Of a stretch of 64,000 nucleotides of DNA, positions 28,032-36,744 are shown piece after piece (position 1 is the first letter of the stretch; the number at the start of each line of letters is the position of its first letter). Location: the NCBI RefSeq assembly GCF_023333585.1, contig NZ_JAIQZN010000023.1:20338-84337 (forward strand), in the 5' to 3' direction. This DNA comes from Argonema antarcticum A004/B2 (GTDB taxonomy: Bacteria > Cyanobacteriota > Cyanobacteriia > Cyanobacteriales > Aerosakkonemataceae). Under the pieces are notes generated by a model that saw nothing but the letters and a program-made list of their open reading frames with translations, was not told the DNA's origin and made no database searches. A program made the translations under genes and the position numbers.

Positions 28032-29963
28032 TCAGGCAGGTTGCTTGAGCTTAGTTAAAGGCAACACCTCAGTTTTAGATTGAGTTGTTAGGTAAGGGCT
28101 GAGTGCCTGACCTGTAAGTGCTACCTGACAAGCTAAATTAATCCCCTCTTGTTCTAGTAAGCCTAAAACTCGCCGGGGATTGTCTCGCTCAACTACTGGT
28201 AGCTGATGCAAACCACGAGCCCCCATGCGGTCTAAAGCCTCAGCAACAGATTCCGAAGCGTAGGCGTAGAGGATTTCTTTGGTGCAGATAGATTCCAGGG
28301 TTTGAGCCGTTAAATCGCAGGCAAAAGGGTCGGCTTGGGCTCGTGCTAGAGCTCGATTGATATCCTGAAGAGTAACAAGGCCAATCAGTTGAGACTCTGC
28401 ATCAATAACTAAAGCCGTATGGCACCTCTCACGGGTGAGAGCAAGACCAGCTTCTAGGACACCGCAATTGCCAGATAACATCAGACGTGGCTTATCCATA
28501 GCCACACCCACCGGCATTTGCTTCAAAATTGCCAGATTCTGGTCTTTCTCTACATTCACGCCCATCTGCTGGAGATTCAAGCCCTGAGTAGCAGTTGGCT
28601 TAAGTCGTTCAACCAGCCAAACGCTCAGACCCACAGCCGCCATCAAGGGTAAAACAATGCGGTAATCCCGCGTCAGTTCAAACAGTAACAGAATTGATGT
28701 CAGCGGAGCCCGCACGCTTCCAGCCAGAACCGCAGCCATTCCCACCATTGCATAAGCTGGTGGTGCAGCAATATTGGCGCTGATTCCCGGTAGCAATACC
28801 ACCAAAATTTTTCCGTAAGCAGCACCTAAAGAAGCTCCCAAAAACATCGCTGGGGCAAAAATGCCGCCCACCAGTCCAGAACCTAAGCTAAGCGCCGTTA
28901 TCACTAACTTGACGACCAGCAATATCAACAACAAGATGAGAGAAAACTCTACATCTTGAAGCATGGCTTCCACAGTTTCGTAGCCAATGCCCAAGATTTG
29001 AGGCCATTTCAAAGCCACCAACCCGATGCAAACTCCGCCCATAACTGGATGAATAAATCGAGGAATCTTACCCAACCAGCCAAACCCAGGCATCTGCCCG
29101 CGAAAGCATCGCTGAGTCACCTGAATGGCTTGTGTATAAGTTAGAGATACCAAACTGGCTAATAAACCCAATCCCATATAAAGGGGAAATTCCAGCGGGC
29201 TGCGAACTTCATAAACTGGTAGACTAAAAGCAGGTTGAGCCCCTAATCCAATCTGTGCAATTAAAGCCGCTACTACAGCCGCTAGCAGCACTACGCTAAC
29301 CGCTGAAGTGGCAAAAGTAGTTCCCAGTACTACCTCCAGAGCAAAGAAAACGCCAGCAATGGGGGCATTAAACCCAGCTGCCAAGCCTGCGGCGGCACCA
29401 GCCCCCAAAAGGAGGCGCTGTCGCTCTTGCGAAACTTGCAGCACCTGACCCAGCAGCATACCGAAATTCGCTCCGATTTCTACACTCGGCCCTTCTGGCC
29501 CCAAAGAAGCACCTGTTCCCAGAGAAATCGAAGCTGCCACCATTTTCGTCACTGGTCTGAGCTGTCTGACTACAGCATGACGGGACCCCTCGGTAGCTGC
29601 AATCAAGGAAGAAATGCTAGGGCCAAAGTCTTGCCAGCGCCAGCGCATTAAGCCGATAAGCAAGCCACCGAGAGCAGGAATGCAGGCTAAAGTCCAAGAA
29701 CCCCAGACTGCGATCTTTCCCATCAAATCCTCCAGCATCAGGCTCCGGATCAGTTCAATCAAATAGTGAAATGTCACAACACCCATGCCAGTTCCACTAC
29801 CAATTAGTACCGCCAAGATCAGCACGACGGTTTCTGGTGATGGCTGGAGACGGTTGAAAAGGCGAGTTAGATGGGATGAGGGGGTAGAAGCACGGCAAGA
29901 TTTTCCCGGATCTAGCAATGGCTGTTGGTTCACATCCACAACAGCGGGGGGAATGGGGGTCAT
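28032..29963 (-). CDS. ClC-type chloride channel/antiporter with CBS domains
   Basis: A 643-residue membrane protein that moves chloride (or fluoride/nitrate), often coupled to protons. About ten membrane segments form the ClC core. The anion-filter segment GTGASLGPEGPSVEIG (about 147-163) retains the gating glutamate in the GPEGP version of GxEGP. GSGLVGGIFAPAMFLGA (about 360-380) is the second filter segment. Two cytoplasmic CBS domains follow (about 480-610), which usually bind adenine nucleotides and regulate gating. It stands alone. Which anion is moved, and channel versus exchanger, cannot be read safely. Confidence 0.92.
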   Translation of the reverse strand: MTPIPPAVVDVNQQPLLDPGKSCRASTPSSHLTRLFNRLQPSPETVVLILAVLIGSGTGMGVVTFHYLIELIRSLMLEDLMGKIAVWGSWTLACIPALGGLLIGLMRWRWQDFGPSISSLIAATEGSRHAVVRQLRPVTKMVAASISLGTGASLGPEGPSVEIGANFGMLLGQVLQVSQERQRLLLGAGAAAGLAAGFNAPIAGVFFALEVVLGTTFATSAVSVVLLAAVVAALIAQIGLGAQPAFSLPVYEVRSPLEFPLYMGLGLLASLVSLTYTQAIQVTQRCFRGQMPGFGWLGKIPRFIHPVMGGVCIGLVALKWPQILGIGYETVEAMLQDVEFSLILLLILLVVKLVITALSLGSGLVGGIFAPAMFLGASLGAAYGKILVVLLPGISANIAAPPAYAMVGMAAVLAGSVRAPLTSILLLFELTRDYRIVLPLMAAVGLSVWLVERLKPTATQGLNLQQMGVNVEKDQNLAILKQMPVGVAMDKPRLMLSGNCGVLEAGLALTRERCHTALVIDAESQLIGLVTLQDINRALARAQADPFACDLTAQTLESICTKEILYAYASESVAEALDRMGARGLHQLPVVERDNPRRVLGLLEQEGINLACQVALTGQALSPYLTTQSKTEVLPLTKLKQPA

Positions 29964-30343
29964 TATAAAGGCGACTATATAAAGTATTAGAGAAAGCTTA
30001 AATTTTGTGACTGACTCCTCTTCTAAATTGTATCGGCAAGGAAGACTAGAAGTGTGCCGTTTTGGGAGTCAACAAGGGTAGACTAAAGATGATGCCTGTA
30101 TAATCCAATCCATGTTAGCTACTCCTCTCATAGCCCCTGGGTGTCAGGGATAAAGCTGGGAAAGCTACGGGCGTGGAAAATGCGATCGTTTAGCAGTCCT
30201 ATAAAATCTGGGAATATGTAAATCTGCGGCTAAGGTTCGGTGTTCGCTTGTAAAAACTCTAATCCTGGCGCAGCAGCGTCAAGGCAGTGTCAGTTATCAG
30301 TGCTGAAAAATAGATACACCTGGTGGAAAAGTAGGAAATTCTG
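29964..30343. other. Intergenic stretch between the ClC gene and the zinc-ribbon gene
   Basis: About 380 bp between divergent genes. It contains one GCGATCG motif but no open frame with coding character, no tRNA-like fold I could recognise and no tandem repeat. Presumably the two promoters. Confidence 0.4.
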
Positions 30344-30727
30344 ATGAATGCTCACACATTTGATGGTCATTCTGTTACTTGCCCGATTTGTCATCGTTCT
30401 AAAGGAATGAGGCTGGGTAACACGGGCAATGGACTATATATGTGTCCGTATTGCCAGGAACGCTTTGTAGTTACTGAAAGCGGTCATTATGTCCGAGACC
30501 CCCAACCGAATAAAAAACTGCGGGCTGATGGGCTGATGCTACGTCGCCAAAGTCGCCCTTTGGCTCGTATGCGTCGGGATTTCCGCATTGTTAAACCTAT
30601 CTCTCTTATCGCGATCGTAGGTAGTGCTATTTTTTTGGGTTATACTTTGGCAACGCTGGATGAAAGGCCCTCTCAACAAAATCGTTTTCAGGAATTTATA
30701 GAATGGGTGACAAAATTGGTAGAGTAA
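30344..30727 (+). CDS. Zinc-ribbon single-pass membrane protein, unknown function
   Basis: A 127-residue protein. The N-terminus has two CPxC knuckles (C13-P-I-C16 and C34-P-Y-C37), a rubredoxin-like zinc ribbon. A basic linker (RRQSRPLARMRRDFR) precedes one transmembrane helix (about 89-108, ISLIAIVGSAIFLGYTLA) and a short amphipathic tail. The likely topology is a cytoplasmic ribbon with the tail outside. It may tether a protein or RNA partner to the membrane, but no function is established that I know of. Tandem repeats follow directly. Confidence 0.75.
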   Translation: MNAHTFDGHSVTCPICHRSKGMRLGNTGNGLYMCPYCQERFVVTESGHYVRDPQPNKKLRADGLMLRRQSRPLARMRRDFRIVKPISLIAIVGSAIFLGYTLATLDERPSQQNRFQEFIEWVTKLVE

Positions 30728-30732
30728 ATAGG

Positions 30733-30858
30733 GCACCAAAAGTCAAAAGTCAAAAGTCAAAAGTCAAAAGAAAATTGGTCATTAGTCATTAGTCATTGGT
30801 CATTCTCTCCCACTCTCCCACTCTCCCACTCTCCCACTCTCCCACTCTCCCGCTCTCC
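30733..30858. repeat. Compound tandem repeats
   Basis: CAAAAGT about 4.5 times (30736-30770), TTAGTCA-type heptamers about 4 times (30776-30803), and the 8-mer CTCTCCCA about 6.5 times (30804-30857), ending 20 bp from the GT39 gene's stop. Confidence 0.9.
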
Positions 30859-30878
30859 CCTGCGCCTGTACATAGTTT

Positions 30879-32528
30879 TCAGGAATTAGGATCTCGTGCG
30901 ATCAGTGTCCAAGTGGTTTTTTTGTCCTGGGGATCTGCGACAGCAACAGCACCAAAGGATTTCACGTACTCTAGGCTCAGATTTTTGATGAAGTCTTCCT
31001 CAAGTAGTAAGTAGGGATGAGGTTCTTGTTCCCAAATTTTTTTGAGGTCGTCAGCAGAAGCGGGGATAATTTGGCGATCGCTATAAAAATTTAATGAAGG
31101 GCGAAAGTATGGGTAAGATGTATAAATCTTCTCCCCATCTGGGATATCGCTTTTGAGGATCATCTCGGCAACTGGTTTAACTGGATAAGCTTCAGCCAAT
31201 TCCCAAACCCAATGCTCCGAAGTCATCAGTAATATTAGGGATACATAAGTGCCCCACAACAAAATGGCTATAAATTGAAGGTCGCGACGAATCACCAGGA
31301 AGGCTGCTAGAGTCATGGTTAGGGCGGTTGCGGCCAGTATAATCTGTAAATCTAGTTCGGGTTTTGAAGCGAAAAAGCCAAAGTAAATACTTCCAGCCCA
31401 AGCAACTAAAGCCAACAGGGCTAAAATAATGCTCCAAGCACGGGGATAGGATTTTGTGCTGGGCCAATGCCAAACTTCTGCTAAATAGGCTCCCAGTCCT
31501 AATGCTAAAGCTGGGTAAATCGGCAAAACGTACCAGGGGAGTTTTGTTGTCATTGCGGAGATAACTAAGAGGTAGACGCCACTCCAAACCAGCACTAACT
31601 TAGCCCAGCCGAGATTGCGATTTGACCAAGCAAAGTGCAAACTCGGTGGCAAAAAAAGCAGCCACGGCCAGTTGTATTTCAAGATTTCCAGGAGATAATA
31701 CCAAGGTGGCCCTGCGTGATTTTCCAGGGGTGCCCAAATGCGCTGCAAGGATTGGTTGACGAGCCCTTCATTGAGAAATCTTTGGCCGTAGTGTAGAAAT
31801 TGGGCACCATACCAGAAAGCGACTGGGAGGCTGCCGATGATGATGCCGCTGCAAAAATAAATAGATGTGAGCAGTCGGGGTGTATCCCAGATCAGAAATA
31901 GTAGTGCGATCGCTCCCAATAATAACCCCAAAATTCCTTTAGTCAGGCAAATCAACCCGAAACCAATGCCGACGCCCAAGCAATAACGTAAGTTGCGGCG
32001 ACTGCGTAACAGACACCATACCATAAATAGAAAAAAGCACAGCACAGCCCCATCTAGCATTGCCAAGCGCCCGTGACGCACTACAGGCAGCAAGGTTAGG
32101 TAAATCAAGGAACAGAAAATAGCTTCTAGGCGGCGGGGAAAAATTTCGCGACCGATGCCATACAGCAGGGGTACAGAGAGAGCAGTTAAAATTGTACCTG
32201 GAAGGCGAGTTGTCCATTCGTTGACGCCCCCAACTGAGTACGCCCAAGCAATTAACAGATGCACCAGTGGTGGCTTGTTAATATAAGGTTGACCCCCCAG
32301 GGTCGGGTAAAGCCAGCGCAACTCGCCAGTCGGTGCTAGCCAAATGTTGCGGGCTACTTGAGCGACAATTCCCTCATCCCAATCTCGCAGGGGTAAACCG
32401 CCCAGATTGATTGTATAGAGGATAATTGCCGCTATTAGCAATCCCAAGACCCATAAGCGGTCAATTAAGGTTTCGTGGCGGCGCAACCAGTTTCCCGGTT
32501 CACCCGACCTAAAAAGTTTACCGTACAT
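30879..32528 (-). CDS. ArnT/PMT-like glycosyltransferase family 39 membrane protein
   Basis: A 549-residue polytopic membrane protein of the GT-C fold, expected to transfer a sugar from a polyprenyl-phosphate donor on the outer face of the plasma membrane. After helix 1 (WVLGLLIAAIILYTINLG) the first outer loop carries D49-W-D51-E52, the catalytic Asp/Glu region of GT39 enzymes, followed by VARNIW. LNKPPLVHLL-type (here YINKPPLVHLLIAWAY) and about ten more helices follow. The C-terminal 90 residues form a soluble periplasmic domain (FYSDRQIIPASADDLKKIW). It may modify lipid A, proteins or polysaccharide; no neighbour decides this. Confidence 0.88.
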   Translation of the reverse strand: MYGKLFRSGEPGNWLRRHETLIDRLWVLGLLIAAIILYTINLGGLPLRDWDEGIVAQVARNIWLAPTGELRWLYPTLGGQPYINKPPLVHLLIAWAYSVGGVNEWTTRLPGTILTALSVPLLYGIGREIFPRRLEAIFCSLIYLTLLPVVRHGRLAMLDGAVLCFFLFMVWCLLRSRRNLRYCLGVGIGFGLICLTKGILGLLLGAIALLFLIWDTPRLLTSIYFCSGIIIGSLPVAFWYGAQFLHYGQRFLNEGLVNQSLQRIWAPLENHAGPPWYYLLEILKYNWPWLLFLPPSLHFAWSNRNLGWAKLVLVWSGVYLLVISAMTTKLPWYVLPIYPALALGLGAYLAEVWHWPSTKSYPRAWSIILALLALVAWAGSIYFGFFASKPELDLQIILAATALTMTLAAFLVIRRDLQFIAILLWGTYVSLILLMTSEHWVWELAEAYPVKPVAEMILKSDIPDGEKIYTSYPYFRPSLNFYSDRQIIPASADDLKKIWEQEPHPYLLLEEDFIKNLSLEYVKSFGAVAVADPQDKKTTWTLIARDPNS

Positions 32529-32574
32529 AGTGATCTAGCTCACAGTAAAAGCCACTTCGTCTCACAGACTATTG

Positions 32575-32641
32575 AGATAGCCATAGTCAGATATGTTAGG
32601 ACAGTATTGAGCTATTCCCCGCAAGGAAGCGACTGTGTTTG
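32575..32641 (+). repeat. Dispersed 65-bp repeat, copy A
   Basis: Starts AGATAGCCATAGTCAGATAT and ends AAGGAAGCGACTGTGTTTG. Nearly identical to copy C (55364-55428, opposite orientation) and diverged from copy B (52596-52660). A small ACTCAGG heptamer array follows (about 32649-32674). Confidence 0.85.
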
Positions 32642-32725
32642 CACTCAAAACTCAGGACTCAGGACTCAGGACTTTGCTATACATAGTTTGTAATAAAAAT
32701 CGGTGTTAAAGCACAGCAAAAATTT

Positions 32726-34081
32726 ATGTTGTTAAATAATAATTTTTTGGCCTTGGCTCACGGTGTAGCAGACTCTCGAATTGAGTTGCTGGGCGGTTTT
32801 GCCAATGTGACAATTGCTTGCTGTTACTTTGCGATTAGCACACTTATCATCCTGGGTTTATGGCGTAACCGTCAAGGGGGGATTGATTTGTTTGCGGGCG
32901 TAACAGGCGGAATATTTTTCAGCTGTGCTGCTGGTCATACGTTCCATGCGATGGGGTTTTTCGGTTTAGGACACATAGGATTTTGGCAAACTGTCGTTGA
33001 TTCGCTCACGGTTGTCCCTGCGATCGCTTTTTTGAGTTTACACAAACGCTACAGCTTATTGATTGGCTCTACGCAGGTACTTCATTCTCAAAAAGAACTG
33101 CAAGAACGAAATGCCGAACTGGAGAAAAAGGTAGATCAGCGCACGCAAGAATTACTGCAACAAAATCAACGCCTCCAAGAAGCTTTTAGCGAGCTACAAA
33201 GGATGCAGTTGCACCTAGTGCAAACCGAAAAAATGTTTATGCTAGGTCAGATGGTATCGGGCATTTCTCATGAAATCAATAATCCGATTAACTTTATCCA
33301 CGGCAACATACCTTACGTTGAAGGCTATGTGCAAGATATTTTGAAAGTTTTAGAAGTATACCAGTCGAGTTACCCAGATAACACAAATTCCGTTCGGGAA
33401 GTACTGGAAGAAGTCGATCTAGATTTTGCGGTTGAGGATTTACCTAGAATTATTAATTCTATCAAACTCGGCTCTGAAATCATTCGCGAACTGGCAATCA
33501 GTTTACGTAATTTTTACCGACTTGATGAATCGGAAATGAAAAAAACAGATTTAAATGCAGGAGTTGAAAGTACGCTATTACTGCTGAAGAGTCGTTACAT
33601 ACAAAAAATAGAGATTATTCGGCAATACGGTGATATTCCCAGCGTGGAATGCCATGTCAATCAATTGAATCAGGTGTTTATGAATCTGCTTTGTAATGCA
33701 ATTGATGCGTTGCTAGAAGAAAAGGACGAAAACGTGCAGCCGCTTAAGCATAAGCAGATTGCGATCGCAACTAAGCGAATCGGAGATGACCGGGTAGCCA
33801 TCAGTATTTCAGACAATGGTTTTGGGATTCCTCCAGAAATTATAGAGCGGTTATTTGAGCCTTTTTTTACTACGAAACCTATCGGAATCGGGACTGGTTT
33901 GGGTTTATCGATTTGCCATCAGCTTGTCACAGAAAACCATGATGGCAAAATTTATTGCCAGTCTGTTTTAGGTGAAGGAACAACTTTTACGGTAGAGTTA
34001 CCGATTAGTCGGATGAGCGACTCTAAAATGACCCTTAAAACTAAATTGAAAGAAGCAATAAAGATTGCTGTTGATGTTTAA
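32726..34081 (+). CDS. Sensor histidine kinase with ethylene-receptor-like membrane domain
   Basis: A 451-residue membrane kinase. Three hydrophobic helices make up residues 20-115. They hold Cys67-A-A-G-His71, matching the copper-binding Cys-x3-His of plant ETR1 (C65, H69), and Tyr34, matching ETR1 Y32, all at a constant +2 offset; the ETR1 Asp25 position is Asn27. A coiled coil follows (about 120-165), then an atypical HisKA with H182 in SHEINNPINF and a HATPase_c domain: NLLCNAIDAL (N box), DNGFGIP (G1), GTGLGLSI (G2). No receiver domain is attached and no response regulator is adjacent. The ethylene-type reading is inference from remembered ETR1 positions. Confidence 0.87.
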   Translation: MLLNNNFLALAHGVADSRIELLGGFANVTIACCYFAISTLIILGLWRNRQGGIDLFAGVTGGIFFSCAAGHTFHAMGFFGLGHIGFWQTVVDSLTVVPAIAFLSLHKRYSLLIGSTQVLHSQKELQERNAELEKKVDQRTQELLQQNQRLQEAFSELQRMQLHLVQTEKMFMLGQMVSGISHEINNPINFIHGNIPYVEGYVQDILKVLEVYQSSYPDNTNSVREVLEEVDLDFAVEDLPRIINSIKLGSEIIRELAISLRNFYRLDESEMKKTDLNAGVESTLLLLKSRYIQKIEIIRQYGDIPSVECHVNQLNQVFMNLLCNAIDALLEEKDENVQPLKHKQIAIATKRIGDDRVAISISDNGFGIPPEIIERLFEPFFTTKPIGIGTGLGLSICHQLVTENHDGKIYCQSVLGEGTTFTVELPISRMSDSKMTLKTKLKEAIKIAVDV

Positions 34082-34085
34082 ATTA

Positions 34086-35171
34086 TTAACTTTTATTCGT
34101 TTGGATAACAAGTCTTTCTAATCCCATAGCTTTCAAAAGTTTAACTTTTGCTTCATCAAGTTCCTTTTGACTGGGTGGGAAGTAGCCAACGTTCACGATC
34201 TCTTCATTAACATGGCTCAGGTAAAAGTTTATAAACGCAGCTACCTGCGGCTTTTTGCTAATAATATTGGCATCTGAATAAAGGAAGATGGGACGATTCA
34301 GAAGGTATTTCTCATTCTTTGTAGATTCACCATTTGGAGCGATGCCTTCAATTGAGAGAAGTTTCAATTCTTGAGCATTTTCTGGATAGTAAGCATAACT
34401 AAAAAAACTAATGGCGTATTTATTACCAATAACGCCGTCAACTAGGTCACCGTCACTGCGACTGAATTTTGTATTTAACGAATTTAGAAGCGGTTTTATA
34501 TCGTTATTGAAAACGCGATCGACAAAAAAGTTGAAACTTACGGATTCCGTGTCGCGAACAAAGCGCTTAATCCGTTCGTTAGGCCATTTAGGGTTGACAT
34601 CAGACCACTTCTCGGCGGTAAAGATTGCCGCCAATTCTTTTAAGGTGACATTGGTAAGAAAATTATTCTCTTTATTGACAGCAACAACTAGCGCATCGGT
34701 GCCGACGCGGAACTCAATGGGGATACGACCCTTGGCAGCACAAGCTTTTACTTCCTCATTTTTAATCCGACGAGTTGAGTTGGCAATATCTGCCTTCCCT
34801 TGTTGACAAAAGAGCTTTAAACCAGCCGTTGAACTAACACTTTCGATATTAATAGTGTTTCCATAACCTTCTTCAACAAAGCGATCGTAAATTGCCTTAA
34901 TCAGGGTAAAAACCGTGGAACTACCCGCGATATTAATGTCGCCTTCAACTTCTAGGGGGTCTACTTCCGGTAGTTTGATGCTACCTTCATCGGTGGTCTT
35001 TTTGACAGCTACAGGTGTTGTTGGGGTAGGCTGTTCTTTTGGCAATGAATTTACAGATTTGTTTTGTACAGGTGCTTGAGTTGGTGTAATTTTAGCAGCG
35101 GGTGGATTGGGTTGGCTAGAGCAACCGCCAAAGAGTAGAACAAAAAGGATAATGCACGCTCGTCGATCCAT
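34086..35171 (-). CDS. PstS-like phosphate-binding lipoprotein
   Basis: A 361-residue substrate-binding protein. Lipoprotein signal with LLFGGC at Cys17, then a Pro/Thr/Lys linker (18-75), then the PstS fold beginning INIAGSSTVFTLIKAIYDRF, whose GSS(T) loop binds the oxyanion. Further marks are NSTRRIKNEEV and a RDTESVSFNFFVDR-like segment in place of the usual SGT loop. Normally PstS feeds a PstCAB transporter, but none is present here. It lies 34 bp downstream of the MscS-type channel gene on the same strand, so it may have a sensing role. Phosphate specificity is probable but not proven. Confidence 0.85.
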   Translation of the reverse strand: MDRRACIILFVLLFGGCSSQPNPPAAKITPTQAPVQNKSVNSLPKEQPTPTTPVAVKKTTDEGSIKLPEVDPLEVEGDINIAGSSTVFTLIKAIYDRFVEEGYGNTINIESVSSTAGLKLFCQQGKADIANSTRRIKNEEVKACAAKGRIPIEFRVGTDALVVAVNKENNFLTNVTLKELAAIFTAEKWSDVNPKWPNERIKRFVRDTESVSFNFFVDRVFNNDIKPLLNSLNTKFSRSDGDLVDGVIGNKYAISFFSYAYYPENAQELKLLSIEGIAPNGESTKNEKYLLNRPIFLYSDANIISKKPQVAAFINFYLSHVNEEIVNVGYFPPSQKELDEAKVKLLKAMGLERLVIQTNKS

Positions 35172-35205
35172 TCTAGTAGACCTTTTAAGTAATTTCCGTC
35201 GATCG

Positions 35206-36717
35206 CTAATTTAAACCGTCTGTAAGCCGGTTTATGAGTGGATGCCTTGCCTTACCGTTATCTGGGGTGTCTGGGTTGGAAAGGTTTTTAGTTCCTCTTG
35301 CTAAACGTGCAGCTTTTCTCCGTTCTTCTACAAATTGGTTCATCTCCAAACTAAACTTGGGGTTTTTCTGGGCAGTGTTAAAGACTGTATCGGGTTCGAT
35401 CGCAATAGCCTTCAAGTCATCGATGACTGTGACGGATGCAAGGCTGGGTTCCCCTCGTAAAAGCACCATTTCGCCAAAAAAATCACCCTTGGACAAGCGA
35501 TAAATTTCTTGTTCCTGGTTATGAATATCTGTGACCGAAAGCAGAACGCTACCATCCATAATTATGTAAAATCCAGTATCAAATTCTCTAGCTTCAACAA
35601 TTTTTTCGTCTGTTCCGTAATATTCCAATGTGGCATTTTGGGCAAGTGTGTTGATGACTTCGCGTTCCAGAGAAATGAAATAGGGGACTGTCTTCAAGAA
35701 TTCTAAAATTTCCTGTTGGTGATCTTTCGGTTGGATATCTTTAACGTTCCCATCATATTGGATACTTATCGGGAAAGGCATCGTCAAATTGTTACGTTTG
35801 GCAACGTAATAAATGCGTGACATCACTTCATAGCGAGCTGTTTCTAAGTCAATAAAGTCCTTAATGTAAAATCTCACTTCGTAGTTAATAGAATAATCTC
35901 CATAGGATTTAATTCCGATTTCTGGCCCAGGTTCGGACACGATTCCTTTAGTCGAAAGTACAGCACTTCTTAGCACCCCTTTGACACGGTTGGGCGGATC
36001 GTCATAGGAAAATGCTACCTGAATGCGTTCGGCGTGTAAGGGGTCTAACATCGTGTAGTTGTAGATCGTTTCTTTTCCCAAAACGCCATTAGGGATAATC
36101 ACAATATCTTTGTCTTGCGTTTTCAAGCGGACAGCCCGCCAGTTGATTTCGATTACCTCTCCTTCAAGCTCTTGAAAGCGAATCCAGTCACCCAATTTTA
36201 AAGGAGACTCGAAGATGAGCAAAAACCCAGATACTAGGTTACTGAGTGTGTCTTGTAGTGCCAGCGCAATTACGAGGGAACCAACTCCCAATGCTGTCAG
36301 TACGCTACTCAAGTCTACTTTCCATACATCGCCGAGAACATAAGCACCGATGCCTATAATGATCGTGGTACGGGCAAATTGAAACAATAAATTGGGGACG
36401 TGAATCTGCCAAAAGTGTTGTTTTCTGCTCGTTGTCAGCACTACGTTCAGCAGAGAAATAGAAGTGTAGACGGCTGCAAACCAGAAGAGGGTTTCGATAA
36501 CCCGCAAGGCTAGATCAGATTCTTTGAACCCCAGGATTTCCCGCATCACCAACAGGATTGCTAATGGGGGCAAAGTCCAGCGGCGGAAGTTACGAAAGAA
36601 GTGCGTTAGTGGATTTCTGTGGCGCTGCAAACGTTCGATCGCTTCTCCAAGGGCAACGCTTAAAAGCGGAAATCCAACTATTAAAATCAGTCCCCAAATT
36701 AGTGTCGATCGGTCCAT
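35206..36717 (-). CDS. MscS-family channel with C-terminal cyclic-nucleotide-type domain
   Basis: A 503-residue membrane protein of the bacterial CNG (bCNG) type. N-terminal helices lead to the MscS pore and beta domain (ALGVGSLVIALALQDTLSNL, then FESPLKLGDWIRFQELEGEV). Residues about 325-455 form a CNBD jelly roll. Its phosphate-binding cassette reads FGEMVLLRGEPSLASV: the Glu is kept, but the Arg-Thr pair that grips the cyclic phosphate is Ser425-Leu426. Canonical cNMP binding is therefore doubtful. The gene lies 27 bp after the cyclase-like gene and 34 bp before the PstS-like gene, as one probable transcript. It may open with membrane tension or another ligand. Confidence 0.9.
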   Translation of the reverse strand: MDRSTLIWGLILIVGFPLLSVALGEAIERLQRHRNPLTHFFRNFRRWTLPPLAILLVMREILGFKESDLALRVIETLFWFAAVYTSISLLNVVLTTSRKQHFWQIHVPNLLFQFARTTIIIGIGAYVLGDVWKVDLSSVLTALGVGSLVIALALQDTLSNLVSGFLLIFESPLKLGDWIRFQELEGEVIEINWRAVRLKTQDKDIVIIPNGVLGKETIYNYTMLDPLHAERIQVAFSYDDPPNRVKGVLRSAVLSTKGIVSEPGPEIGIKSYGDYSINYEVRFYIKDFIDLETARYEVMSRIYYVAKRNNLTMPFPISIQYDGNVKDIQPKDHQQEILEFLKTVPYFISLEREVINTLAQNATLEYYGTDEKIVEAREFDTGFYIIMDGSVLLSVTDIHNQEQEIYRLSKGDFFGEMVLLRGEPSLASVTVIDDLKAIAIEPDTVFNTAQKNPKFSLEMNQFVEERRKAARLARGTKNLSNPDTPDNGKARHPLINRLTDGLN

Positions 36718-36744
36718 CAGACTGTTACCTTTCTGTCGTTACAC

